From contig JABMOP010000600.1 of NCBI GenBank assembly GCA_013204125.1, positions 1 to 6,598 on the forward strand: a DNA stretch of 6,598 nt, given 5' to 3'. The position numbers were made by a program, and so were the translations under genes. The DNA is from Rhodospirillales bacterium (lineage in GTDB: Bacteria > Pseudomonadota > Alphaproteobacteria > Rhodospirillales > UBA2165). The notes under the pieces were generated by a model, which worked only from the letters and a program-made list of their open reading frames with translations, ran no database searches and was not told where the DNA came from. Within the stretch, counting starts at the first letter, position 1. Each line of letters starts with the position of its first letter. This document shows positions 1 through 4,842 of the stretch, in pieces.

Positions 1-62
1 GATTTGAACCTCCGACCCCTACGTCCCGAACGTAGTGCGCTACCAGACTGCGCCACTCCCCG
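1..62 (-). tRNA. tRNA-Pro (anticodon CGG), 3' end cut off by window edge
   Basis: Read on the minus strand from 62 down to 1, the sequence folds as the first 62 bases or so of a tRNA. It has acceptor strand CGGGGAG, a D stem GCGC/GCGC, and an anticodon stem CTACG/CGTAG enclosing the loop TTCGGGA. The T stem begins GGAGG and continues into TTCAAAT. The anticodon at window positions 28 to 26 is CGG, which reads the proline codon CCG. The 3' half of the T stem, the 3' acceptor strand and any encoded CCA lie beyond position 1. The CGGGG 5' end is typical of bacterial tRNA-Pro. This is one of the clearest calls in the window. Confidence 0.93.
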
Positions 63-89
63 ACTGAGGGCCTTTAAGGCCAGCGGCGT

Positions 90-118
90 GTTATACAAAG
101 GGAAGCGGGTTTCGGCAA
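90..118 (-). promoter_or_regulatory. Candidate sigma70 promoter of tRNA-Pro
   Basis: On the minus strand, TTGCCG (118 to 113) is followed after exactly 17 bases by TATAAC (95 to 90). These match the -35 and -10 consensus at 4/6 and 5/6. The expected transcription start near 83 would leave a leader of about 20 nt before the mature tRNA 5' end at 62. It also places the tRNA under its own promoter, separate from the polyprenyl synthase gene upstream. A small palindrome, GGCCTT-T-AAGGCC (69 to 81), lies in the predicted leader. Confidence 0.5.
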
Positions 119-182
119 GCCGTACCCGAGGGGATGCCCGGTTCGGCACGCGGCTATCGGCGGCATGCCCCGGCGGCGCTTA

Positions 183-1229
183 TTAATGGGCGCGGTTGAT
201 GCAGAAATCGATGGCGTCGATAAGCGCCTGTTTTTCCGGGCAATCTTTGAAAATACCCATGGCATCGCGGGCGATGGCGCCGTAATGGCGCGCCCGTTCG
301 ATCGAATCCTCGATCGTATCGTGGCGGGTCATAATCTCGATGGCGTCGGCCAAATCGCCGTCATTCTGGTCCAGATCTTCGAGCGTGCGACGCCAAAATC
401 TGCGTTCCGCATCACCGCCCCGCCGATAGGCGAGGATCACCGGCAAGGTGATTTTGCCTTCGCGGAAATCATCGCCGACGGTTTTGCCGAGCGCCGCCTG
501 ATTTGCCGAATAATCCAGAACATCGTCGATCAATTGGAAGGTGATGCCCAAATTCATGCCGTAGGTTTGCAGCGCTTCTTCTTCGACCCGGGGGCGGTCG
601 GCAACCAAGGCGCCGATCCGGCACGCCGCCGAAAACAGCTTGGCGGTTTTGGATTGAATAACTTCCAGATAGGCGGTTTCGCTGGTTTCCGTATTGTTGT
701 TGGTGGTCAGTTGCAAAACCTCGCCTTCGGCAATGACGCTGGACGCCTTGGAGAGGACTTTGAGGACCGGCAAGGAGCCGTCGGCGACCATCAACTCGAA
801 GGCGCGGGAAAACAGGAAATCACCGACCAGGACGCTCGCCTGATTGCCCCATATCGCGTTGGCGGTTTCCAACCCGCGCCGCAAATCGCTTTCATCAACC
901 ACGTCGTCGTGGAGCAGCGTGGCGGTATGAATAAATTCGACGCAGGCGGCCAAGCCTACATGGCGTGTGCCTTTATATCCGCACATGCGCGACGCCGCCA
1001 AAGTCAGCATCGGGCGCAAGCGCTTACCGCCGGCGGCGATGATATGCCCGGCCAATTGCGGGATCAGCGCAACCGGGCTGTCCATGGTACGGATGATTAA
1101 GGCGTTGGCGTCTTTTAAATCATCGGACGTCAAGGCGACCAGTGCATCAAGGGAAGGCGATTTGCCTGACGCGTGTTCTAAATTTACGACAACTCCCAAG
1201 GGCTTTGACTTTCTTGTCTGCTTGACCAT
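183..1229 (-). CDS. ispB: Octaprenyl/decaprenyl diphosphate synthase (long-chain trans-polyprenyl synthase)
   Basis: This 348-residue protein condenses isopentenyl diphosphate units onto an allylic primer to build the long all-trans chain used as the ubiquinone side chain. Family motifs are in order: GGKRLRP (67-73), the first aspartate-rich motif DDVVD (108-112) within HTATLLHDDVVDESD, the QSKTAKLF lysine region (192-199), and the second aspartate-rich motif DDVLD (235-239), followed by GDD (252-254). Alanine and threonine lie five and four residues before the first aspartate. The absence of bulky aromatics there fits a long-chain product rather than farnesyl or geranylgeranyl diphosphate. 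The length is normal after a modest N-terminal extension. No strong Shine-Dalgarno precedes the ATG, so a slightly downstream start (a GTG near residue 13) is possible. The gene is divergent from the DUF2007 gene. Whether the product is C40 or C50 cannot be told from sequence alone. Confidence 0.93.
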   Translation of the reverse strand: MVKQTRKSKPLGVVVNLEHASGKSPSLDALVALTSDDLKDANALIIRTMDSPVALIPQLAGHIIAAGGKRLRPMLTLAASRMCGYKGTRHVGLAACVEFIHTATLLHDDVVDESDLRRGLETANAIWGNQASVLVGDFLFSRAFELMVADGSLPVLKVLSKASSVIAEGEVLQLTTNNNTETSETAYLEVIQSKTAKLFSAACRIGALVADRPRVEEEALQTYGMNLGITFQLIDDVLDYSANQAALGKTVGDDFREGKITLPVILAYRRGGDAERRFWRRTLEDLDQNDGDLADAIEIMTRHDTIEDSIERARHYGAIARDAMGIFKDCPEKQALIDAIDFCINRAH

Positions 1230-1245
1230 TTTATCCGGTCAGGCG

Positions 1246-1275
1246 AGCATAGAGTCCGGCTCTTGGCCCGGTCAA
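1246..1275 (-). promoter_or_regulatory. Candidate promoter of the polyprenyl synthase gene
   Basis: On the minus strand, TTGACC (1275-1270) is followed after 18 bases by TATGCT (1251-1246). The predicted start near 1239 gives a leader of only about 10 nt before the ATG at 1229, consistent with the lack of a clear ribosome-binding site. A perfect TATAAT also occurs on this strand at 1299-1294, but with no acceptable -35 hexamer 16 to 18 bases upstream. It is therefore the weaker alternative. Confidence 0.35.
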
Positions 1276-1289
1276 CCCTGGATCAGGGT
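1275..1289. promoter_or_regulatory. Dyad in the divergent promoter region (possible operator)
   Basis: ACCCTG and CAGGGT form perfect 6-bp inverted arms around a GAT centre, in the 83-bp gap between the two divergent genes. The dyad overlaps the -35 hexamer proposed for the polyprenyl synthase gene. The sequence GGTCAA also occurs as a direct repeat at 1270-1275 and 1287-1292. A regulator-binding role is inference, and short dyads also arise by chance. Confidence 0.22.
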
Positions 1290-1312
1290 CAATATTATAG
1301 GTAAATGCATCA

Positions 1313-1534
1313 ATGGTTGAGTTATTGCGGACCAACGATCCGGTTTTGATATCCTGGTTGCGGGCGATTTTGGCCGACGTAAACATCGACGCCGTCGTCT
1401 TTGATACCCATACCAGTATTTTAGAAGGCAGCGCCGCCGCCATTCCCCGGCGCGTCATGGTCGCCGAAGAAGACTACGCCGCGGCGCTCAGAACCTATGA
1501 AAATTCCCGGAAATCTCTTGAAAATGCCCCCTAG
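1313..1534 (+). CDS. DUF2007 family protein (putative signal-transducing protein)
   Basis: This 73-residue protein matches the small DUF2007 family by recall of its pattern. An N-terminal VELLRTNDPVLISWLRAIL helix region is followed by a central strand ending in DTHTSILEGS (31-40) and the conserved IPRRVMV segment (44-50), then an acidic ED and a C-terminal helix. Many family members are annotated as putative signal-transducing proteins, but no biochemical function is established. There is no signal peptide or membrane segment, so it should be cytosolic. AGGT at 1299-1302 is a usable Shine-Dalgarno for the ATG. The 3' end overlaps the following methyltransferase gene, which implies co-transcription and probably translational coupling. 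Confidence 0.8.
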   Translation: MVELLRTNDPVLISWLRAILADVNIDAVVFDTHTSILEGSAAAIPRRVMVAEEDYAAALRTYENSRKSLENAP

Positions 1535-2327
1535 GCCTGAACAAGAGGCGGGGCCTGAACTAAGTTCGGACCAATTGCTGGATGGCCGGGTTACGATTTT
1601 GCAACCGCTCGGCGGATATCGGACCGCCATTGATCCGGTGTTCTTGGCCGCCGCGGTGCCGGCAATTGCCGGCACCCGTGTGCTGGATGTTGGCTGCGGC
1701 ACCGGGGCTGCGTCTTTTTGCCTGGCGGCGCGGGTTCCAGATGCCGAAATCACCGGTATTGATACCCATAGCGGCTTTATCGAATTGGCATCGAGGAGCG
1801 CCGGGCTCAGCGGATTATCGGAGCGGGTGCGTTTCGCCCGCGCCGATTTGAAGGATTATTCGGGCCAGAGTTTTGGTCATATCCAGAGTTTTGATCATAT
1901 CCAGAGTTTTGATCATATAATGACAAATCCACCCTATTTGACGCGCCAAAGCGGCAATCTGCCGGCCCATCCGATGAAACTGGCGGCCAATGTCGAAGCC
2001 GGCGTAGCCTTGCGCGAATGGATCGTCCATTGCCTTCACCTTGTCCGCCCGGGCGGCAGCTTAACCATGATCCACCGCTATGACCGCCTGGCCGAAATCG
2101 CCGCCGCGTTTGAAGGCCGGGTGGGTGGTTTTTCCGTTTTCCCCCTTTGGCCTAAAGCCCAAGGCATCGGCGCCAAACGTGCCCTGATCCAGGCGATGAA
2201 CGCGCCGGCTATGGGCGCGGTAAAAAGGGTAGAATTGGACGGCATGGTCCTGCATGGACCGGACGGCGGCTACTTACCCGCCGCCGAAGATATTTTGCGC
2301 CGCGCTCAGGCCCTGCCCCTTCAATAG
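1524..2327 (+). CDS. tRNA1(Val) A37 N6-methyltransferase-like protein (TrmN6/YfiC family, COG4123)
   Basis: This is an S-adenosylmethionine-dependent Rossmann-fold methyltransferase of 267 residues from the ATG used here. LLDGRVTILQPLGGYRTAID near the N terminus is typical of the TrmN6/YfiC group. The SAM-binding glycine motif is DVGCGTG (55-61), the acidic strand-2 motif is GIDTH (78-82), and NPPY (135-138) is the catalytic motif of enzymes that methylate exocyclic amino groups. The likely substrate is A37 of tRNA1(Val), though other adenine targets are possible. Directly before NPPY the segment QSFGHI-QSFDHI-QSFDHI is a sixfold-residue tandem repeat not expected in the family. An upstream in-frame ATG at 1497 would add nine residues and deepen the overlap with the DUF2007 gene to 38 nt. 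I prefer 1524 because GGAAA (1509-1513) precedes it at about 10 nt. Confidence 0.85.
   Translation: MPPRPEQEAGPELSSDQLLDGRVTILQPLGGYRTAIDPVFLAAAVPAIAGTRVLDVGCGTGAASFCLAARVPDAEITGIDTHSGFIELASRSAGLSGLSERVRFARADLKDYSGQSFGHIQSFDHIQSFDHIMTNPPYLTRQSGNLPAHPMKLAANVEAGVALREWIVHCLHLVRPGGSLTMIHRYDRLAEIAAAFEGRVGGFSVFPLWPKAQGIGAKRALIQAMNAPAMGAVKRVELDGMVLHGPDGGYLPAAEDILRRAQALPLQ
1865..1918 (+). repeat. In-frame 18-bp tandem repeat, three copies
   Basis: The unit CCAGAGTTTTGATCATAT occurs at 1865-1882, 1883-1900 and 1901-1918. The second and third copies are identical. The first differs by one base (GG instead of GA at its positions 11-12), which changes Asp to Gly. Eighteen bases is six codons, so the array encodes repeats of QSFDHI and copy-number changes keep the reading frame. 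It lies inside the methyltransferase gene, ending immediately before the MTNPPY codons. Confidence 0.95.
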
Positions 2328-2371
2328 CCGGGCCTTGCGCAAAGGGGGGGCGGCGACCTATTTTAGGCGCC

Positions 2372-3235
2372 ATGATCATAGAATATTTAACCGCCTGGAA
2401 AATCCCCGGATTTCGCAATCCAAAACCGATTGTCGCGGTAATCCGGCTGAGCGGCGTTATCGGCCAAGGAATGGGCCCGATGCGCCAGGGCATGACCGCC
2501 GCCAATCTGGTGGAGCCGTTAGAGCGCGCCTTTAAACTGACCGGCGTGAAAGCGGTGGTTCTTGCCATCAATTCACCGGGCGGCGCGCCGGCGCAATCAT
2601 CGCTCATATTCAAACGGGTGCGCGCCTTGGCCACCGAGCACGATATCCCGGTCTTCGCCTTTGCCGAAGACGTCGCCGCATCGGGTGGCTATATGCTGGC
2701 CTTGGCCGCCGATGAAATTTATGCCGACGAAACCTCGATCATCGGCTCGATCGGCGTGGTCTCGGCAGGCTTCGGTTTTACCGGGCTGTTAAGGCGGCTT
2801 GGGATCGAGCGCCGAGTGCATACGGCGGGCGAAAAAAAGGCCATATTGGACCCGTTTTCGCCGGAACGCCCGGAAGACGTCGAACATTTGCTCGAACTTC
2901 AAGCGGATGTCCATGACGTCTTCAAAGACATGGTGCGCGAACGCCGCAAGGGGAAATTAAAAATCTCCGAAGACAAATTATTCACCGGTGAATTTTGGAC
3001 CGGTCGCAAGGCGCTCGAATATGGGCTGGTGGATGGCATTGGCGAGCTTACCGAAACGATGAAAGAACGCTTCGGCGACCGCGTTGTTTTCCGCCCGATG
3101 AACGCCCGCCAATCCTGGCTCAAACGTAAACTCAGCATGCGCTTGGGATCGCCTAGGCTCGATGCCGGCGGATTTGCCACCGATATGGTCGCAGCAATCG
3201 AAGAACGCGCCCATTGGAGCCGCTTCGGGCTTTAA
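2372..3235 (+). CDS. S49 family serine peptidase (SppA/SohB-like), without membrane anchor
   Basis: This 287-residue protein has the ClpP-crotonase-type fold of signal peptide peptidases. IVAVIRLSGVIGQG (20-33) forms the first core strand, and AVVLAINSPGGAP (61-73) supplies the oxyanion-type glycines. AEDVAASGGYMLA (98-110) contains the probable nucleophile Ser104, and EIYADETSIIGSIGVV follows. Lys156, in AGEKKAILDPFSPE, is the likely general base, by comparison with the Ser/Lys dyad of SppA. FTGEFWTGRKALEYGLVDGIGE (204-225) is the conserved C-terminal block. The N terminus lacks a hydrophobic anchor or signal peptide, unlike typical SppA, so the enzyme is predicted to be cytosolic or peripheral. 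It starts 44 bp after the methyltransferase gene, probably in the same operon, with only a weak ribosome-binding site. The exact substrate is unknown. Its usual role is degrading cleaved signal peptides or misfolded membrane-derived peptides. Confidence 0.88.
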   Translation: MIIEYLTAWKIPGFRNPKPIVAVIRLSGVIGQGMGPMRQGMTAANLVEPLERAFKLTGVKAVVLAINSPGGAPAQSSLIFKRVRALATEHDIPVFAFAEDVAASGGYMLALAADEIYADETSIIGSIGVVSAGFGFTGLLRRLGIERRVHTAGEKKAILDPFSPERPEDVEHLLELQADVHDVFKDMVRERRKGKLKISEDKLFTGEFWTGRKALEYGLVDGIGELTETMKERFGDRVVFRPMNARQSWLKRKLSMRLGSPRLDAGGFATDMVAAIEERAHWSRFGL

Positions 3236-3259
3236 TCGGCGCGTAACCAACCCCGATAC

Positions 3260-3289
3260 TTGACCCTGGGCCGGTCCTGCCCCTACAAC
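3260..3289 (+). promoter_or_regulatory. Candidate promoter placing transcription start at the next ATG
   Basis: TTGACC (3260-3265) is separated by 18 bases from TACAAC (3284-3289), matching the -35 and -10 consensus at 5/6 and 4/6. The predicted start about seven bases further on falls at 3296-3297, essentially the ATG of the next gene. The stretch CCCCTACAACCTCTCTT before that ATG is pyrimidine-rich and has no Shine-Dalgarno, which fits a leaderless transcript. Confidence 0.35.
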
Positions 3290-3296
3290 CTCTCTT

Positions 3297-3527
3297 ATGT
3301 TTGGTTTCAGCCCGTTAAAATTACTCATCCTTGGCGTCATTATCGTCGCCGTGTGGTATGGCTTCAAAATGTTCAGCCGGGGCCGCTCGGTATCGGAGCC
3401 CGGTGAACAAGCCAAAGCGGGGCAGAAAAAAAACAATGCCTTGGATATGACGGCTTGCGCCGTCTGCGGCGATTTCGTGGCGCCGAATGCCAAGGCGTGC
3501 GAACGGGATGATTGCCCCTATAGCTGA
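3297..3527 (+). CDS. Small membrane-anchored protein with C-terminal four-cysteine (zinc ribbon-like) motif
   Basis: I do not recognise a named family for this 76-residue protein. It has one strongly hydrophobic segment at about residues 8 to 23 (LKLLILGVIIVAVWYG), followed by basic residues (K24, R28, R30). That pattern suggests a single N-terminal membrane anchor with the C terminus in the cytoplasm. A polar linker rich in Lys, Glu and Gln follows. The C terminus has Cys54-x2-Cys57 and Cys68-x4-Cys73, a spacing that could bind one zinc ion. The coding frame is open with a sensible amino-acid composition, and the gene sits co-directionally between the peptidase and glyQ. No ribosome-binding site is visible, and a promoter abutting the ATG suggests leaderless expression. 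Function is unknown. Confidence 0.72.
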   Translation: MFGFSPLKLLILGVIIVAVWYGFKMFSRGRSVSEPGEQAKAGQKKNNALDMTACAVCGDFVAPNAKACERDDCPYS

Positions 3528-3553
3528 TCGCCGGCCTGGCCCGCTAACTCACC

Positions 3554-3582
3554 TTGACCGCACCGCCCCTGCAAAGTATCAC
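3554..3582 (+). promoter_or_regulatory. Candidate promoter of glyQ
   Basis: TTGACC (3554-3559) and TATCAC (3577-3582) are separated by the ideal 17 bases. The expected start near 3589 gives a leader of about 36 nt before the glyQ ATG at 3625. GGGA (3614-3617) provides a reasonable Shine-Dalgarno seven bases before the start codon. This would allow the synthetase genes to be transcribed independently of the peptidase operon. Confidence 0.42.
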
Positions 3583-3624
3583 TCGGCAATCGTCGTTTTG
3601 CTTTAATTTCTGCGGGATACAGAC

Positions 3625-4500
3625 ATGGGGACCGGCCCCGAAGGCGCACCAAGTTTTCAGTCGCTTATATTGAAGCTGCAGTCCTATTGGGCTGATTACG
3701 GCTGCGTTATCTTGCAACCCTACGATATGGAAATGGGCGCCGGCACGTTTCACCCGGCGACGACGCTGCGCGCCCTTGGCCCGGACCCGTGGAACGCCGC
3801 CTATGTGCAACCTTCGAGGCGGCCCAGCGATGGCCGCTACGGCGAAAATCCTAACCGCTTGCAGCATTATTATCAGTTCCAGGTGATCTTAAAACCGTCA
3901 CCGCCGGAGGTGCAGGAGCTTTATCTGGATAGCCTTTATGCGCTCGGCATCGATAAAGATTTGCACGATATCCGCTTTGTCGAAGACGATTGGGAAAGCC
4001 CCACTTTGGGCGCGGCGGGCCTTGGCTGGGAGGTTTGGTGCGATGGCATGGAAGTTTCCCAATTCACCTATTTCCAACAGGTCGGCGGCATTGATTGCGA
4101 ACTGGTATCGGCCGAATTGACCTATGGGTTGGAACGCCTTGCCATGTATATCCAAGGCGTCGAAAACGTCTATGATTTGGATTGGAACGGCAAGGGCGTC
4201 ACCTATGGCGATATCTTCCTACAATCGGAAAAAGAATTTTCCGCCTACAACTTCGAATACGCCAACACCGACATGCTGAGCAGAGAATTCATCGATGCGG
4301 AAAAAGAATGCGGCGCGCTGTTGGCGAAAAACCTGACCCTGCCCGCCTACGATCAATGCATCAAGGCATCGCACCGGTTCAATTTGCTGGATGCCCGCGG
4401 CGTCATTTCCGTCACCGAACGCCAAGCCTATATCGCCCGCGTCCGGGCGCTGGCGACGGGCTGCTGCGAAGCCTGGGTGGCGGGCCGGAAAGGCGCATGA
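3625..4500 (+). CDS. glyQ: Glycyl-tRNA synthetase alpha subunit
   Basis: This 291-residue protein is the class II catalytic subunit of the bacterial heterotetrameric (alpha2beta2) glycyl-tRNA synthetase. It activates glycine with ATP and, with the beta subunit, charges tRNA-Gly in the cytoplasm. The family signatures are plain: LQSYWADYGCVILQPYDMEM (18-37), GAGTFHPATTLRALG (38-52) and YVQPSRRPSDGRYGENPNR (60-78), the last being the motif 2 region with its ATP-contacting arginine. FVEDDWESPTLGAAGLGWEV (118-137) follows, then ELTYGLERLAMYIQ (164-177), the motif 3 region. Length is normal for GlyQ. The ATG at 3625 is supported by the immediately following conserved N terminus and by GGGA seven bases upstream. 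Its partner glyS follows in the same direction, after an unusually long 342-bp gap. Confidence 0.98.
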   Translation: MGTGPEGAPSFQSLILKLQSYWADYGCVILQPYDMEMGAGTFHPATTLRALGPDPWNAAYVQPSRRPSDGRYGENPNRLQHYYQFQVILKPSPPEVQELYLDSLYALGIDKDLHDIRFVEDDWESPTLGAAGLGWEVWCDGMEVSQFTYFQQVGGIDCELVSAELTYGLERLAMYIQGVENVYDLDWNGKGVTYGDIFLQSEKEFSAYNFEYANTDMLSREFIDAEKECGALLAKNLTLPAYDQCIKASHRFNLLDARGVISVTERQAYIARVRALATGCCEAWVAGRKGA

Positions 4501-4673
4501 TGGGTGCCCCTTGCGCGCGTAATTCAAGAACATATATAGAACATGCTCCCGTACCCCCCGGCCCGCTCCCGGCGCGGAAAAAGCACATAAATGATGATAA
4601 ATGACGATGGTTTTTAAAAAACGCAAAATATGTCGCGCGAAATTTATAAAATGATGCAACCGAAGAAAATTGA

Positions 4674-4726
4674 ACCACAGAGGCCCGAGAGAACACAGAG
4701 TTAAGATGAATGACGCTTCGAATTGA
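4674..4726 (+). repeat. CACAGAG repeat segment followed by a six-codon ORF, possible cassette remnant
   Basis: ACCACAGAGG (4674-4683) and ACACAGAG (4693-4700) carry CACAGAG twice, 18 bp apart. Six bases later an ATG opens a frame reading MNDASN and stops at 4724-4726. From memory, ACCACAGAGG/ACACAGAGA repeats of this kind flank dispersed small genes of the GxxExxY family in many bacteria, usually just before the start codon. The arrangement here resembles the 5' edge of such a cassette with its body deleted. The repeat match is visible, but the origin is inference. Confidence 0.35.
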
Positions 4727-4739
4727 ATATATCCCCCGC

Positions 4740-4820
4740 CGTCATTACCCGCTTCATGCGGGTAATCCAGGAAAGTTATTGGGACCGCTCTGGATGCCCC
4801 GCATGAAGCGGGGCATGACG
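4740..4820. repeat. REP-like inverted pair of hairpins (BIME/MITE-like intergenic element)
   Basis: Two 31-base arms (4740-4770 and 4790-4820) are inverted copies, matching at 27 of 31 positions, separated by 19 bases. Each arm also folds by itself. The left has ATTACCCGC/GCGGGTAAT with loop TTCAT. The right has ATGCCCCGC/GCGGGGCAT with loop ATGAA. Both are perfect 9-bp stems. The outer bases GTCAT and ATCCAG/CTGGAT resemble the widespread GTCATTCCCGC...GCGGGAATCCAG palindromes of alphaproteobacterial intergenic regions. Paired REP-like units of this kind are often mobilised by RAYT-type Y1 transposases, but none is in this window. There is no T tract, so a simple intrinsic terminator is unlikely. 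An mRNA-stability or attenuation role between the two subunit genes is possible. Confidence 0.85.
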
Positions 4821-4832
4821 ATGGGTGTGGAC

Positions 4833-4842
4833 GGTGCGCACC
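4833..4842. promoter_or_regulatory. Perfect 10-bp palindrome abutting the glyS start codon
   Basis: GGTGCGCACC is a perfect palindrome whose last base directly precedes the ATG at 4843. It occupies the position where a Shine-Dalgarno would be expected, and no better ribosome-binding site is visible. It could be a protein-binding half-site or a coincidence, since a hairpin with no loop cannot close fully. A regulatory role is speculative. Confidence 0.2.

Larger units (their letters stand above)
4501..4842. other. 342-bp non-coding gap between glyQ and glyS
   Basis: No credible gene occupies this stretch on either strand. It holds, in order, a short AT-containing segment with TATATA at 4533-4538, a tandem 10-bp repeat ATAAATGA(T/C)G at 4587-4606, and an AT-rich block. 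Counted by hand, 4581-4680 is about 31% GC, against roughly 60% in the flanking genes. CACAGAG-type repeats follow at 4674-4700, then the paired hairpins at 4740-4820 and a 10-bp palindrome touching the glyS ATG. glyQ and glyS are normally close together, so the gap looks like inserted and partly decayed repeat DNA. Confidence 0.75.

Noticed and set aside
165..1100. A 311-codon plus-strand open frame opposite the polyprenyl synthase gene
   Set aside because: It is the antisense shadow of a gene with every family motif intact, and its translation resembles no known protein and is compositionally odd. High-GC codon bias readily leaves such frames open.
2978..3493. A 171-codon minus-strand frame across the end of the peptidase gene and the small cysteine protein
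   Set aside because: It overlaps two sensible plus-strand genes, lacks recognisable domains, and is explained by codon bias.
4182..4604. A 140-codon plus-strand frame overlapping the end of glyQ
   Set aside because: It is out of frame with glyQ and arginine-rich in the way typical of shifted GC-rich frames, with no domain.
4587..4606. Tandem ATAAATGA(T/C)G as a functional site
   Set aside because: Two imperfect 10-bp copies in AT-rich DNA are easily produced by chance, and nothing nearby supports a role.
4219..4659. Minus-strand frames of 146 and 94 codons reaching from glyQ into the gap
   Set aside because: Most of their length is antisense to conserved glyQ codons, and the part in the gap is low-complexity AT-rich DNA. 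No start signals or domains are visible.
4740..4820. The paired hairpins as a Rho-independent terminator
   Set aside because: Stems are strong but no run of T follows on either strand, and the element resembles a dispersed intergenic repeat instead.
4674..4820. CRISPR array
   Set aside because: There are only two short CACAGAG copies and one inverted hairpin pair, with no regular direct repeats separated by unique spacers and no cas genes.
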